Below are positions 1-61,886 of a stretch of 64,000 nucleotides of DNA, piece after piece; position 1 is the first letter of the stretch, and every line of letters starts with the position of its first letter. Position numbers and translations under genes: made by a program. Source of the DNA: Ridgeia piscesae (Eukaryota > Annelida > Polychaeta > Sabellida > Siboglinidae); contig JAODUO010000585.1 in NCBI GenBank assembly GCA_025642075.2, forward strand, positions 66,001-130,000. The letters run 5' to 3'. The notes below the pieces were generated by a model, which was given only the letters and a program-made list of their open reading frames with translations, searched no databases and was not told the DNA's origin.

Positions 1-136
1 ACTGAATTAAAATAACCAGAACAAAGTTATTCAAAAATAAAAGGATTATTTAATAAATACTTGTATTCGAGGCAAAGATAAAATACTTTCAGCTACGAGT
101 GGTTCTTGTGTAGAAACAAAGTTGGTGTCTTGTTCA

Positions 137-13749
<13,613 letters not shown>

Positions 13750-14157
13750 GTTTCCCTTGTGACAGCGCAGCGAGTACTGGCCTCGGACGTCCTCCTAGGT
13801 GGCGCCACGCCCACATCAGCTCTGACCAATCGCGCTCAAGGCCGTCGAAAGGGCGAAGGCGAAAGTTAGGGCAAAGTACACTAAATACTGCGGTGAACGT
13901 CCGCCACAAATATTCTGTTGTGGCCCTAAAGTACTGGTTGCGAGATGGGTGTTTGGGTAAGCGTCCATGGAAAAGGGGAAAGATGTGAAGTGAACTAGTA
14001 GGCATAGTCGTAGAAGAGAGCCTCTGAGAGGTGATACATAACCCGGGGAATTGACAGGAACATAATATATTCCTGTCCCTCTTCTGCGTCTTCAAGTTCT
14101 CTCACATACATCAAGTTTAAAATTGTCTCCTTCATTACAGTTATCTCCTTCCTCGAT

Positions 14158-14239
14158 CTTCAGGTTAATTTTCCTTTTCCTATTTCTATATAATATATAG
14201 AAATATATAGAAATAGAGAAAGGAAAATTAACTTGAAGA
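14158..14239. repeat. Imperfect 35-bp inverted repeat (hairpin)
   Basis: The left arm begins cttcaggttaattttccttt and the right arm ends aaaggaaaattaacttgaag; they pair around an AT-rich centre. Confidence 0.75.
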
Positions 14240-15225
14240 GGGAGAGGGAAAGAGAAGGGGAGACGAACTTGAAGATCGAGAGAGGAGATTACTTTTAAGA
14301 ATGAAACTATAAATTGATGTGAGAGAAGAACTTGAAGACGGAGAAACATTTTGAGAGGTAGACTAACTTATTAAAGATTGAGAGAGGAACATGAAGAGCA
14401 AGAAGAATCTGAGGAGGAAGAGGTTTTTTTAGCAGAAAGTGACTTGAAGTAGGAGAAGAAGAAGAGGAATTTAAGAAGAAGAAGAAGAATTAATAACAAA
14501 ATTGTAGAACAATTTAAATAGGGAGAGGAACATCCAGAGGAGGGATTTGAAATTATGAAATGAATTTGAAGAGGAAGAAAATGTTATGTGAAGATGGATA
14601 TTAATTTGAAGAGAAATATGACTTTCGATATGAAGAGGACGTTGAAGTAGAAATTGCAGGCAGAGAATAAGACGGAAATAAACTTGGAACTTGGAAGAGG
14701 AACTTGAAGAAGACAAACTGAAATTAAGATTCAGTGAGGAACATGAAGTGTAATAAGCAAACTGAAAAGGAATTGTTTTTTGCAGAGTGAAACCTTAATG
14801 AGGAGAAGAAGAGGAATTTCAAGAAGGATAGTAATTTAACTAAGAGGTTAAAGGAACACGAAGACGAACTTGCAGGAAGAAGCCCGGGCCGGACCACGAG
14901 TAGGAAGAGGGCTTTGTATAGGAAGACGGCCTTGAGTAGGGAATGAACTTTAAGTAGGAATACAAGAGGGCCTATATCATTAATGTGTAATTAACTTAAT
15001 TGAAATAAGAAAGGAAGAGGAACATAAAGAGAAGGAGGGAAATGTGAAGAGGAAGAGGAGATCAACTTGAAGAAGCGGTAACTTGATGACGGAGAAGAAG
15101 AGAACTTTGTAAGAGAAAGAATGGCACTTGGAGAACTTAATTTGACGAGGGAGACGAAAGATAACTGCATGGAAGCTATAGAGAGTGAAGAGGGAGAGGA
15201 ATTAAAAAGGGTCAAGAGGAATCGA
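14240..15225. repeat. Purine-rich (GA) tract of about 1 kb
   Basis: Plus strand is strongly biased to purines, with degenerate repeats of motifs such as gaggaacttgaagagg. The minus-strand Ser/Phe-rich open frames over it are composition artefacts. Confidence 0.8.
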
Positions 15226-15289
15226 AAGAGATGTCCCTATATGATTTAGTTTATTTTGGTTGTACCATGCAGTATGTTTCGCGATTATA

Positions 15290-16145
15290 AAATATGTCGT
15301 AATTTTTATTTATTTATTGCTCGCAACAAACATTATTATGTTATATAATCCTATTGCCATGAACAAGAACAAGAACAATATTATGTTTATTTATGACCCC
15401 AAAATAAATACATGAATTCAATAATCATAAAGTGAAACATAAACAAAACATCATACATCAATAATTTAAAACAGTGAAATGGGGGTCAGTGACTCCTGTT
15501 AAGATTGAAAAGTCGCTATCACAGGAGCCACCAGTTGTAATTATTCATTTAGTTAACCTCTCAATATAGTAATTTTTACTTCAATAATATTTTTTTCATT
15601 AATACGATTTGTTTTCTTTTTAAAATTCTAATGACTGTGTATTAAACTGACATATATGTAACAATCAGATATTGTACATACGTTTTGATATTGTGAGTAA
15701 CATTTTTTCCAAAACTAATTCTGGAGTATCATATCATATGAAGCAAATTGTATTTAAGGCACTTTTTGGCAAATTCATGTCTTGTCATAGATGTGTGTAT
15801 ATTTGTACCTTTGCGGATATCATGACTGTGTATATTATAATTGGGGATAATATTCCAATTTAATAAGTAAACTGGCACATTATCATGCCTATATTTATAG
15901 AAAAATTTAAGTTCTTGCAGTTTTAATTGATCATCTATTTTCAATATTTGAAGTGTTTTAAAAAGTGGTTCAGTGTGTGAATTATACCTGTTTAATGTTA
16001 TTATTCGAACTGAATGGTATAGAAGTGTTTTTATATCTAGCGGCAGTACATGCTTTAGTTTGTTTAAAACGCCTGTAGTTTTGGAACATTTATTTGCGAT
16101 TTTATTTACGTGTTATTATCAATATGACACTGTCAAACAATGTTG
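15290..16145 (-). mobile_element. Non-LTR retrotransposon fragment (RT C-terminus and 3' UTR)
   Basis: Minus strand 16110-15729 encodes the end of a LINE ORF2: VLNKLKHVLPLDIKTLLYHS, HTEPLFKTLQILKIDDQLKL, LQELKFFYKYRHDNVPVYLL and TRHEFAKKCLKYNLLHMI. This C-terminal region is typical of invertebrate CR1/Jockey-group reverse transcriptases. A segment appears to be missing between the LLYHS and VRIIT parts. The rest, to about 15290, looks like its AT-rich 3' UTR. 5'-truncated relic. Confidence 0.7.
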
Positions 16146-16458
16146 ACAAATTTGATGCATATGAGGTTCAGGGAAAAATACAAGTTTCAGAAAAAAGTTT
16201 TACGTTCCATGTGCTCAGTCAGGCAATATTTGAGCAATAGTTTACTGGTTAATTTGAAGATTACGCCACATCGCAGTTTGCGTGATAACTGGTTCGGGTA
16301 TACACGAATATACAGTAGTTAAGTTTCGTCGTTTCCAAAAATTGGGTCAGAACGGGTGGCGTACGGGTCTTCTCACGAAAGCCGAAAGGTACGGATGTAG
16401 AGATTGACGCGAATAAATTTAGTTTTGAAAGCGCGTTCCGTGTTAGTCTGCCGAACAT

Positions 16459-50513
<34,055 letters not shown>

Positions 50514-50752
50514 CATGCCACACACACACATACGTCGTCAGATTTATAAGTTGATTTCACTGTGTAGGATGTCTCTTATATGGCTGACACGGTGACTAGC
50601 GTGACAGGAACATCCGAGGAGATGTTACTACTACAAATCTGACCCATATTGCTAGTTTTGTTGTGGCTTGGTATCTGGGCAATATTTGTGGTATTTAAAT
50701 AGTATTGAAAATGTGCAGCTGTTCGGGTCCATCTGGCAGGCTGCTCAGTTGT

Positions 50753-50758
50753 AATAAA
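50753..50758 (+). terminator. Likely IDE polyadenylation signal AATAAA
   Basis: First AATAAA after the IDE stop, 240 bp downstream. Confidence 0.5.
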
Positions 50759-53700
50759 TGTCCAGACAATTTTATGATGGTTTTGGAAAATGTATATCTC
50801 GTACCGTTTCACAGCGAATTTCTCCATTTTCCATGGTCATAAGCCAAGTAATATTTATATTTTATAAACAAGTGATTTATATGTACAGTAAACATTTTGT
50901 TTTCCCAAATTTGTGTACGTTCTGGGATCATCCATCTTTTAAATACACATTTTCATTAAGTGAACATTTATATATTACCAATTCCCTCTGCTCCCTTTGG
51001 TAAACTGGTGCAAACAGACAAACAACTCTAGCCATGGGCTGTGCGTTTATTATTTCGCCGGACTTGACGACTGGTAATTTGGCCAAACGTTGAATGCCGA
51101 AGTAACATATACAGTGGCCAGTATGATCAAATAAGTAAATATTGTTCACGTTGTACATACATTTACTTTAAAAAAATACAAATTGTTGTTTAACTTGGAA
51201 CGCAACTTTGAAATCACGTGTCCGCATAGCTGCTTCTCTTGAGCAATTGTTGTGTACCAGTGGAGACTTATGTTTTCAAACGTGACTTGTCAGTATAATG
51301 TGCATAAAAGGTGTCGAAGGCACTATTAGTGAAACACGACTGGTTCCATATAAATCACTTTTATTTGGGTGGAAAAGTGTTAGAATAGATACTATATATG
51401 CTGCAAAGACGTTGTATTGTAACAAAAGCAGATACTTTAAGCAGTTTTATTTAAAAACATTTAAACAAATTATACGTGCCAAATTGACAAGTTCAGTTCC
51501 ACTTTTGTTAGGTCCTTATTGGTGTGTTCTTGAAAGGTACGTAAGTCAGGAGGTTGACAAATACAAACTTTGAACTAAAAAAAGCCAGATGCAGAATAGA
51601 ATGGAATATATCGGTGATAAAATTGTATGTGAATCTAACCGGAAAATATAACAGATTTGTTTTCTTATTAATTATTATGCCAATTTATATATAAATTTGC
51701 CAGTTCATTTGATCTGTATATTTGTGGTGATATGTGTTTTTGTTGACATTTGATTTATTTGAACTTGTAAGTGCGTGTTGTTGGATTACAAGCAAGGACA
51801 CGAGAAACCAATCCAGGTGTACACAGATGTTTGTGTTCTTAGACATATCAATTAAACTTATGATACAAACTTTGACTGCTGTACAGCGATAGATTGAGAA
51901 ATGTCAACATGATTATCAATACTTTAATATGCCAACTTTTGATCATTGTAATTGCATGTCCTTCCGGGTGGCTTGGCTATGTTCATTTGCCTCCTTATAC
52001 TATTGACAAGTCGCGATGGCTACTAACTTGGAAATCAGCAATATTTGTAAATTTAGAAACATTTTGACTTTGATACCAGTCTCGCTGTACTGTGAATGTT
52101 TGCAGCAGTCGACACAAATATATTTTAAATATGCTTTATAGTTTCTGTTTTGATAAATGACAGGTGTCAGAGGTGAGGTATGGAGTAATGACACGATACT
52201 GTTGGTTAGTAATGTTTTATGATTTCAACATTCTCACTGGCACTGCTATATGACAGGTGTAAAGATGTGTAGCTTCAGCTAGTCTAGAGTCACTGTGGAA
52301 GTTAGCCAACAGCAGGCCGGGTGTATAATTGAGGAAAATAAATCAATCTTAAAATCTTGGTGTATGTTGTGAGTGATATACCCGAGAAAGTTTGATTGTA
52401 ACTATGCTGGGCACTAGTGTTTGTTGTTGTTATCATATGTCATATATAACGATGACGATGTAACAAACGTAAATTATTTAATTGTTATAACTTATATTAG
52501 TCAAAATATATTGTAATTAACAACCACTATATAATAACGGTTATGTACACGTATTTAAAAAGTTATAGTTTGATAGTGCTAAAGGAATTCGTATTCTGGT
52601 AAATTTATGGAAGCTTTTGTATTTTATATAAAGTATGTTGTGCGAAATAATGCATATTACACAGAAGTTAAATTACACTCGCCAGGTGGAGGCACACACA
52701 CTGCCTCGTCGCAGCGTACAACGAACGGACTCCGTGTTTCCCCGCCATAACATAAACATGTAAGAAGGCACTGCCATGATTACTATTATCACTGTTAAAC
52801 AAACCAAAGCATTTAGATGCCCTGAATATAGACCCACCTATTATCCTGTAATTTGTTCTATGCTGAAAGGGAATGCATGAAGTTTATATATTTAAAAAAC
52901 TACGTTTAGGATTCATATTAATAATTTACCATCCATTGCACATTTGTCTAGACGTAGAGATTTTGCAACCGTAATGTATACTATAGCATACTAAAATGCA
53001 CAGTTGAATATTGTCGATTACAAACAGTGTCAGTAGAGTGGTTTAATGATCTGACGACAAGTGGGTTGGTAGCTTTGAAACTGTCTGTCTCTCTCCCTCT
53101 CTCCCTCGCTCACCCTCGGCATATCTCCCCCCCCCCTCTCCAAATTGGTCCCCAGTTCTCCCAGTAGGTGAACCTAGAGCGAAGTATAACATGTGTTGAG
53201 CGGGTACACGACCCATAAGAGCTGGACACTTGCCGCTATCTGTATGTAAGTCAGTCACATATTACTGTCCTCGATAACGCCTGCATCTGCACACTGCGCT
53301 CGCACTTATTCACAACCAGTCCACCATAAATTCTATTACACGACACTCCAACAATGATAAAGGTCTGCGTGATTTACGCGCGAAAGACGGTCCACGTCAG
53401 GCGTCCGGTGTCCACACAATGAGCAGTTAGAATTACATCCATATGTCGTTGAACTGCTTATTAACATTTCCCAGTGTGTCCACATGCCCCACCCACTGTC
53501 CGTCACCTTTCTCGGTTCCATTTAAACCTCGTTGATGTGATGTGCAATTTTAATATAAACAGCCTGAAAGTCGACCAATATAACCCGTGTGCTATACATT
53601 TATCATTCCGCTGGCTTGACCTGGCGACGCATCATTTTGCCAAAATAGTATGTGATAACATGTCAAATGCCAGTGAAACATTCGGTAAGAAGTATGATAA

Positions 53701-54394
53701 AAAGAAAACACTTTTCATCTTGTACATACTCTCATTCCTGTCGCCCACAGAGGCCGAACGTTAGTGGCTGATCTTTCTTAAAAACATTAAAAATAATACG
53801 TAGAGGTTATATGAAACGTGTGTGTGTGCGTGCGTGTTTGTGCGTGCGTGCGCGTTTGTGCTTGTACGGATTTGAAATTTATAATAGGGCGTGTAAGTCT
53901 TGCGCGCGAAAATGAGACTGGGGGCAGATGGGAGCAGGAAGTCCATATTCTCCATGTTAACATATAGGACTTTGTGTTGTTTTTGGTTGTAAAAATCGAA
54001 CTGTTCCCAACTAGCGTATTTCAGTTATATTGTCCGAAGGATTATTACAAGCAGAAGCAATGGAACACTTTGCCGGTGACAATGATCACGGAAATCATGA
54101 ATTTTAATCGATTATCATGGTGGATGCCATGGCATTAGCGGCAATTACTTGTGTTTGGCGATCTTGACTAATAATGAAAAGTGCAATTTCCCCCCAGTAC
54201 AACCTGTTTGGGGCAAACGTATAAATGTGTTATGATTACGTGCAATCAGCTCCAGTCGTGACCCACTTACAGGCCCTATAGAATATCACATGTCACATTG
54301 CAGGAAGGCGTCACACATGACATGCGGCATACTTTAATAACAACGCTCAGACTGTTGCTGAGATCAGACACAAACTGTATTCACTGTGCTCTGA

Positions 54395-54600
54395 CAACGA
54401 GTATCTGCCTATATATGGTTGTATTTGAATAGCGTTCGTGCGTTAATTGCAGCGTGGCTGAATTCTTCCTACAGAAGTCGATATGATGTTCGATTGAGCA
54501 GGTCTGCCAGACAGTGAAGTACACACATTTCTTATTGCATTATACTAAGGACTGGATACTGAGTTATATCAGAACTCACCTTTACTTCTGTCTTTTAATT
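54395..54600 (+). mobile_element. SINE relic, copy 5
   Basis: Contains GATTGAGCAGGTCTGCCAG and the tail TGAGTTATATCAGAACTCACC of the same SINE family; the tRNA head is lost or unreadable. Confidence 0.6.
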
Positions 54601-55167
54601 TTTACGAGACATTTAAGTCACGTTCACAACATTCAGATTGGGATTTCCGTATAATTGTTATTTGTTTGAAGATTTGCAAACGTTTACATTTTTGGGAAAT
54701 CTACTGAATCTGAAAACCAGCGTTTACATTGAAAAAGGCATGTGTGGCGACCATCATGATTTCATAAAATGGCGGTCACTGAAGACCTACATGTATCAAT
54801 ATCTCAGCTGCTAAGCGGTGCAGCCTTTTAATTTTAGTGGATAAACCGTCACAGTGAATGACAACAAATCATATAGGATAAATCACAGTCACCTAGTCAT
54901 AATGAAATTACAAGTTTATGACAGTTTACGTGTGACTGAATTATATACAAGTAGCATGACACATGTGCTTTGTTCACGCTATGTTCATATCCATGATGTA
55001 TGTACCTGCATCGAGTGGAGGTGATTAGAACTACGTCTGTAATTAGCAGCATCCCGTCGTTTTTGGGTCATATTATATTATTTCGTTTTGGCACCGCTGC
55101 ACTGCACTGCACTTATTCTTGATGATAAATGGTTAATTGGGATTATGTGATATTGTACTATTTAGTT

Positions 55168-55314
55168 GCGCCTTACGTTGCGTTGCGTTGCGTTGCGTTG
55201 CGTTGCGTTGCGTTGCGTTGCGTTGCGTTGCGTTGCGTTGCGTTGCGTTGCGTTGCGTTGCGTTGCGTTGCGTTGCGTTGCGTTGCGTTGCGTTGCGTTG
55301 CGTTGCGTTGCGTT
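55168..55314. repeat. (GCGTT)n pentanucleotide, about 29 copies
   Basis: Uninterrupted gcgtt run. Confidence 0.98.
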
Positions 55315-55512
55315 ACTACAGTTATGTGAATAAGGGACTATGAACAAGATTGTTTTATCCCATTGTCTTCGATGTTATGTATAATGTTATGTGCTACTAC
55401 ATACATTCATTGTTTGTATGTTAATAACTCGAAGGCAATAACTATTATTATTACGATTATTATAATTATTAACAATTTACGCAGACATAAACATACAACT
55501 TGGTGACCGCAC

Positions 55513-55693
55513 AGAGACAGAGGCAGAGGCAGAGGCAGAGGCAGAGGCAGAGGCAGAGGCAGAGGCAGAGGCAGAGGCAGAGGCAGAGGCAGAGGCAGAG
55601 GCAGAGGCAGAGGCAGAGGCAGAGGCAGAGGCAGAGGCAGAGGCAGAGGCAGAGGCAGAGACAGAGACAGAGACAGAGACAGAGACAGAGACA
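55513..55693. repeat. (GAGGCA)n / (GAGACA)n hexanucleotide
   Basis: About 24 gaggca copies followed by about 6 gagaca copies; one strand is almost all purine. Overlapping Gln/Arg, Ser/Ala and Leu/Pro frames are artefacts. Confidence 0.98.
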
Positions 55694-57139
55694 TGGAAGG
55701 AACTTGAATCAGCAAACCCACCAATCACCCAGACTGTCGTCCCATATGTCTCCGTTGGTGCAGACCATGGACGCCTATGAGCGTCTGAACAACGTCGTGA
55801 GGGTTCATCTGGTATGATAGGAAAGTTCAACAATGTCAAAAGTTAGTAAACATCACGAGCGTGGTTAAACGGGAGCATGGTGCATCCGCAAGATCATGGA
55901 TTGTATAATAAGCCACGTTAATCCATTTATTTAATCCAGTGACTGTCTTGATCCTATTGGATTCCTTGCCCCTATGTAGTTTTAGCAACCAAAATCAACA
56001 GGCTTGCAAATCTTCAAAAAATGAAGAATAAAATACTTTACGAACCAGACAATTAATTTTAGGACATATTTTAATCAGCTATTTTGCAGTGGCTCTCCCT
56101 GGTGATTGATTGATGTAGTAGTTTTAAGACAGCTATGTCGGATATCGTTGACAGACATCGGCATTTCAACAGAGCTTAGGGTGCGTGTATATCGGGTACT
56201 AGAATTCATTCGGCGAGCTTATTGTCTCCAACCGATACCGTGTTCTGTCACGTGTCCAGCCCGCTACAGTTACGCCACCTGGTAGACGTCATGTTTGCCG
56301 TCTCGTGTTTTATTAGCGTCTCTCGGTCCCGACAAGTCACAGGGTCACCGAGGACAGTGGTGAGGAGAGAATGAGTAACCTACAGTTCGCCAGAGAACAA
56401 TACTATCCCAACATCTTCGCGCCGCCATGGTTTTCTAGTTACATAAACTAACTTTATGTTTGCACAAATTTCTCAATTTTGTTCGTATATATTAATAAAA
56501 ATTACTTCTTATGCGCCAATATCCACGAAGATCAAGCTCAGTGGCGCAATTAACAAAACCAGCCCAGGGGATAAGCCATCTCACAATCGTATAACAATAC
56601 TTGAATCATCGACAGATGGACGAAGGTGCTAGGAATCTAAGGAGGATAGACAGTTTTAAAGAGATAGGTTTTTAGACGCCGGCGGAATGAAACTATATTT
56701 CCTTCTAATTTGACACTAGCAGGAAGCGAATTCTACAGAGTTTGTGCGACAATGCATTCCTTTCTTCACCTTCGACTGAATGTCACTCCATATAACTTAT
56801 CTTACGACCACTGAAATTGCATGGGTGCAGAAGAAGTAAGGAAGCAAGTGAAGTTTTTTCTCTTTTGTTATATTGCTGTCTGTTTCCCACAACAGCTCTT
56901 ACAACAACATCCAACACATCTGAGGAGGGGCTAGTTTCCTGACGTCTTTGCTACGCCCTCTCTGTTAATTAGTAAACAACGTAAGACGTTCTCTGCGACG
57001 TAATGGGTGACAACGGAATGACGTCATAACGTTTAATTATAGTTGCTACGTTGTTAAAATCACTTTACAAATCGTTTGTTTTTATCGTCTTGGTGCGCGG
57101 TACACCGGCGGCTTATTCTTCACTACGCTACTTATCGAA

Positions 57140-57227
57140 ATGACAAATCCCAGCACCGAGACGGCGACGGTCGAACACCTTCGTACATATAACGATATCG
57201 GCTCGTTCACAGACGCCCAAATTACAG
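57140..57227 (+). CDS. EF-hand gene exon 1
   Basis: ATG in GAAATGA context; MTNPSTETATVEHLRTYNDI then GSFTDAQIT. Donor CAG|GTAGTG. Start inferred from phase and openness only. Confidence 0.75.
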
Positions 57228-58262
57228 GTAGTGTTGTATTTATGTGAGGCAAATTTCACGATTGTGTTTGTATACTGTATACGTATGTATGTATTATGGC
57301 AGATTTGCATCACGCGACACGCTAACTGATTTATCTTGGGTCAAGTGGAATATTTTTACGTGACAGAGATCCGGAAGGTATTCAGGATCTTTGATCAGAA
57401 TGTGTCACTGACGATGCCTATCGAAAAGCTACCCGTGGCTCTGCGCGCCCTCGGACGGATACCGACAGAAGTACAGATGCAGCAAATTCTCGATGAGTTC
57501 GGTGACTCGACGCTAGGTAAGCAGCGGTTCATCAAAAGTTCTATCGATCAACATCGCGGTAATACATATATCATGATACAGGTAGACCATCCTCGCGAGC
57601 AAAGGGACAACAATTTCAGCATAGTTCCCTTTGCTATATCGCCAGAATTCCATTTCAACAACATCTAACAAAATTTATTAATCAGCCACCCGGAATATTT
57701 ACCCTAATCAACCCTGTACAAATGTGGATATGATAGATACACTGTATATTGGATTTATTTTTTATATTTATGTCAAATCAGTGTTTGTCGATATCCCTTC
57801 ACGTAATTCCCTACCAAGACCAAGTTACTGTCCAGGTCAGAGAATGACTTTCGCAGAACTTGACTTTAAGCCTGTAATGTGGCCTCGCGCTTTCTATACG
57901 TCTTCTGGTTTAACGCTCCTTATCGGCGGCGGTCATTAAAAGCGCGAAATAATCACGAAAGCAAAAACAACGAACGAACTTCTGTATCTCTTAAACAGGC
58001 ACGTGTGAGATGTTTATGTCGATTGACCTTTGACATTACCCACGATGCTTTGCGGCAGCGACATTCCAAACTGGCTTAGTATTAGCATTCTATTAACATA
58101 TATGTGTTGAACAGGTACACGTCCCCGAACGCACGCACGCACGCATAAGTATGCACGCATGCACGCACGCACGCTCGCACGCACGCTCGCACAAACACAC
58201 GCACACGCACACGCACACGCACACGCACACGCACACGCACACGCACACGCACACGCACACGC

Positions 58263-58312
<50 letters not shown>

Positions 58313-61300
58313 GATTTAACAAGATTTAACAAGATTGCCACCTAGAGATTCAACTCTAGATGGCAGGTGGACTAGGAAGCCATTTGGCTTATCGAGAGTT
58401 CAACCTATCTATCTAAGTATACCCCGCCCTTCTTAGGTATATGTCGATTTTATTTTTAAATATATTAACACTACTAGCACCTACACAATCAGCTGATAAT
58501 CTGTTCCATTCGTTTACTGTTCTTTGTGAAAATGAAAATTTTCTAATATCTAGTCTACACTGCTTCTTTGCTAATGTAACTCCATGTCCTCTAGTCCTTC
58601 TCTCTTCCTTGACTGTGAAAAAATATTTTTGTCAATATTTTCATATCCATTCAATATTTTAAACACCTCAATCTGATTTCATTTCATAACTAATATTCCT
58701 GAGTTTTGGTATTATTTTGGTTGCTCTCCTTTATACTCTTTCTAGCATATCAATATCCTTCTTGCGATATGGCCTCCATGCTTGTATACAATATTCTAAG
58801 TGAGGCCTAACTATTGTTTTATACAGCGGTATTATTAGTTCTTTTTCTTTGTACACTATATTTCGCCTAATTAATCCAAGAATTTGGTTTCCCTTTGCTG
58901 CTGCAATTCCACACTGCTCTGATACCTTCATGTCAGCACTAATAGTTAACCCTAAGTCCTTTTCCTTTAAGGTAGTATTTAGTACAGTATCACCCATTGT
59001 ATATTCCCATGTCATGTGTGAAGGCACTTACACTTTCCAAAATTAAACAGCATTTGCTACTTCTCAGACCATTCTATCAACTTATTAAGATCATCTTGTA
59101 AATGCTGTCTATCTGCATCACTTTTAATTTTCCTAAACACTTTTGTGTCGTCCGCAATCTTCAACACCTTGCTTGTTATGTCATCATCCAAATCATTGAT
59201 ATATATTAAGAATAAAATAGGTCCCAGTACTGATCCCTGCGGTACTCCACTCAAAACCGCTTTCCAGTTTGAAACCTCCCCATCAACTACTACTCTTTGT
59301 CTTCTACCAATAAGCCATTTTTCTATCCAGTTGATCATTCCATTTCCTATGCCATGGGCCTTTAGTTTAAGTAGTAGTCTTTGGTGTGGCACTTTGTCAA
59401 AGGCTTTTTAAAAAATCTAAGTAGATTATATCTACTGGTGATCCCTCATCTAGCCACTTTGTGACATCTTCCAAAAAACATAACATATTTGTTAAGCATG
59501 ACCTCGCTTTTAAAAACCCATGTTGAGATGGGTTTATCAATTTATTTTTAACAAGAAAATCAACCAGGTGATCTTTAATTAGTCTTTTTAATAGTTTGCA
59601 AATCACCGATGTTAAACTCACTGGTCTATAGTTCTCTGACTTGTTTCTCGAACCTTTTTTTTTTAAATAATGGTATAATGTTTGCTTCTTTCCATTCTAA
59701 CGGAACTATTCCCTCCTCTAATGACAAATTGAACACTGTTGCAAGCGGTATGCTGATTTGTTCTACAATTTCCAATAGTAATTTGGCAGGAATCCCATCC
59801 ACTCCAGGTGATTTATTATCCTTCATATCTCTTATTTTCATAGCTACCATTGTTGGGGTTACAATTAGTTGTCCTAAATAGTCAAACTCTCTCCCTTCGA
59901 ACTTAGTCTCAAGTACTGGTAATAATACTAATATCTTCCCTGGTAAACACCGAACTAAAGTACTCATTTAGGCTTTCTGCCATTAAGAATCCCTCTGTTA
60001 TTATGTTTCCATCACTACCTCCTAGAGGACCGACCTTATCCTGAACTTTCTGTTTACTTCGAACATACGCATAAAAACTCTTGCTGTCATGTTTTATATT
60101 AAAAGCTATTTTTTGTTCGTAGCTTCTCTTTGAATTTCTAATTTCAGCTGTAGCTTGTTTAAGTGCTTCTTTATAAATGCTATAGTCTTCTTCACTTCCG
60201 GTATGTCTATATGTCTTCCACATCATTTGCTTGTACTTGATTTTTCTAATGGCTTCCTTCGATAAGTGTTTCTTCTTTGACCGTTTCCCCTGTTTTTTCA
60301 AGGGGACAAATTTGTCAACGACGCAGTCAATTTCACTCTTTAAAATATTCCAGCATTCTGTTGCTGTCTTATTCTTCAGTGTGTTATTCCAGTCTATCTT
60401 TGCTAAATATTCCCTCATGTCCTTATATCTTCCTTTGTGAAATGTTTTCCTGTACCTTATTTTTCTATTCCGTTCTCCCTTTACTTTGATGATAACATGT
60501 ATCTGGTTGTGATCACTACACCCCAGTGGCTCACATATCTTGACATTATCAACAAATTCCTTCTGTGAGCTCAATACTATGTCTAACACGTTCTCGCCCC
60601 TGGTTGCTTCTAACACATGTTGAGAAAGGAAACTATCTTGTACTAAATTTAAAATCTCTTGATCCTCTCTCCCGGTACTCTGTAGAGATGTCCACTGTAT
60701 ATGCCCATGGTTAAAATCTCCCATAATAATACAGTCCCGTTTACTCACTTCTTTGATAGCGTTATGTATTTTTTCATTCTCTTCCATGCTTATGTTTGGA
60801 CTCCGATACACTAACCCAGCAGTTAATGTTGAGTTTCCTGTAACTATGTTACACCAGACAGCTTCTTCACATTCTGCTTCTTTTTCTAATTTTATTTCAT
60901 AAGCTTGGATGGATTCTTTAATATATAAAATAACTCCGCCTCCCCTTCTTCCTAATCTATCTTTCCTAAACATTACACACCCTGTCATTCCTAATTCGGC
61001 ATCTGATATATCGGGTGTGGCCCAAGATTCAGTTATACCTATTATGTGAGGGTCAATATCTTCTACCATAATGTTTAGTTCATTTCTTTTGTTTACTATG
61101 CTCCTTTCATTTAAACAAACACATTTATAACCAAATTCCGTAGGGCTTTCCAGGCTGTTCTTTGCTGATGTCTTTTTGCTATCTTTATATATGCCTCTAG
61201 TATTTGGCTTCTCTGTGTATCCCCCCGGCGAAAGTAGTTTAAAAAGTTGCAATGCTATACATAACTAACTATATATAACTTTGCCAAGTGGCGCAATCAC

Positions 61301-61830
61301 CCTTATGCACAGTTGACATTTTAAATCATACCGATTTGTACAGTATACTTCGGGGAGTTCTGCGCATTGCTTAATCGAGATCCGTGGGGCATGCTGGGAT
61401 CGGAGACAGAGCTCCGGTCGACATTTGAGAACCTGTTCGACCCTCGCCAGACCGGCCGTCTCAACAAGAGGTGGCTCATCCACCAACTAACGACCCTGGG
61501 AGAGACACTGACGCAGAAGGAAATCAACGAAATGCTCGTTCACTTCGACGCTGACGACGAGGGTGAGATTGAATACGAAGGTACGTCACGTTGGGCGTGG
61601 GTTGATTCGTAGCCACAGTTTACAGGACTTGAGACTCAAGCACTGGCTTAACTTGGGATTTGTCATTCAAACGTCTCTGTAACTTGTCAGTTCAGTTGGA
61701 GATTTGGGCAAGGAATTAAACTAGTTAATGTAACACGCACGCGCGTTACATTAGTTAGTTTAATTATTATTTTAATATCAAAATTGCTATTATAATTAAT
61801 TTAATTAATGATTGTTATATGTATGTGTAT

Positions 61831-61886
<56 letters not shown>

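Larger units (their letters stand above)
13750..16458. other. Head-to-head spacer between V-ATPase B and IDE
   Basis: The two start codons face away from each other, 2.7 kb apart. The spacer contains an imperfect hairpin (14158-14238), a long purine-rich tract and a LINE fragment. Promoters of both genes must lie here or in the adjacent 5' ends; I see no convincing TATA box for either. Confidence 0.7.
50514..57139. other. Spacer between IDE and the EF-hand gene
   Basis: AT-rich, with a SINE relic at 54.4 kb, a TGCG-rich stretch (53820-53865), (GCGTT)n at 55.2 kb and (GAGGCA)n at 55.5 kb. No exon chain found on either strand; several open frames of 60-105 codons are either repeat artefacts or not recognisable. 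Confidence 0.6.

Noticed and set aside
60231..60489. Plus-strand hydrophobic frames
   Set aside because: Antisense to the LINE ORF; composition artefact.
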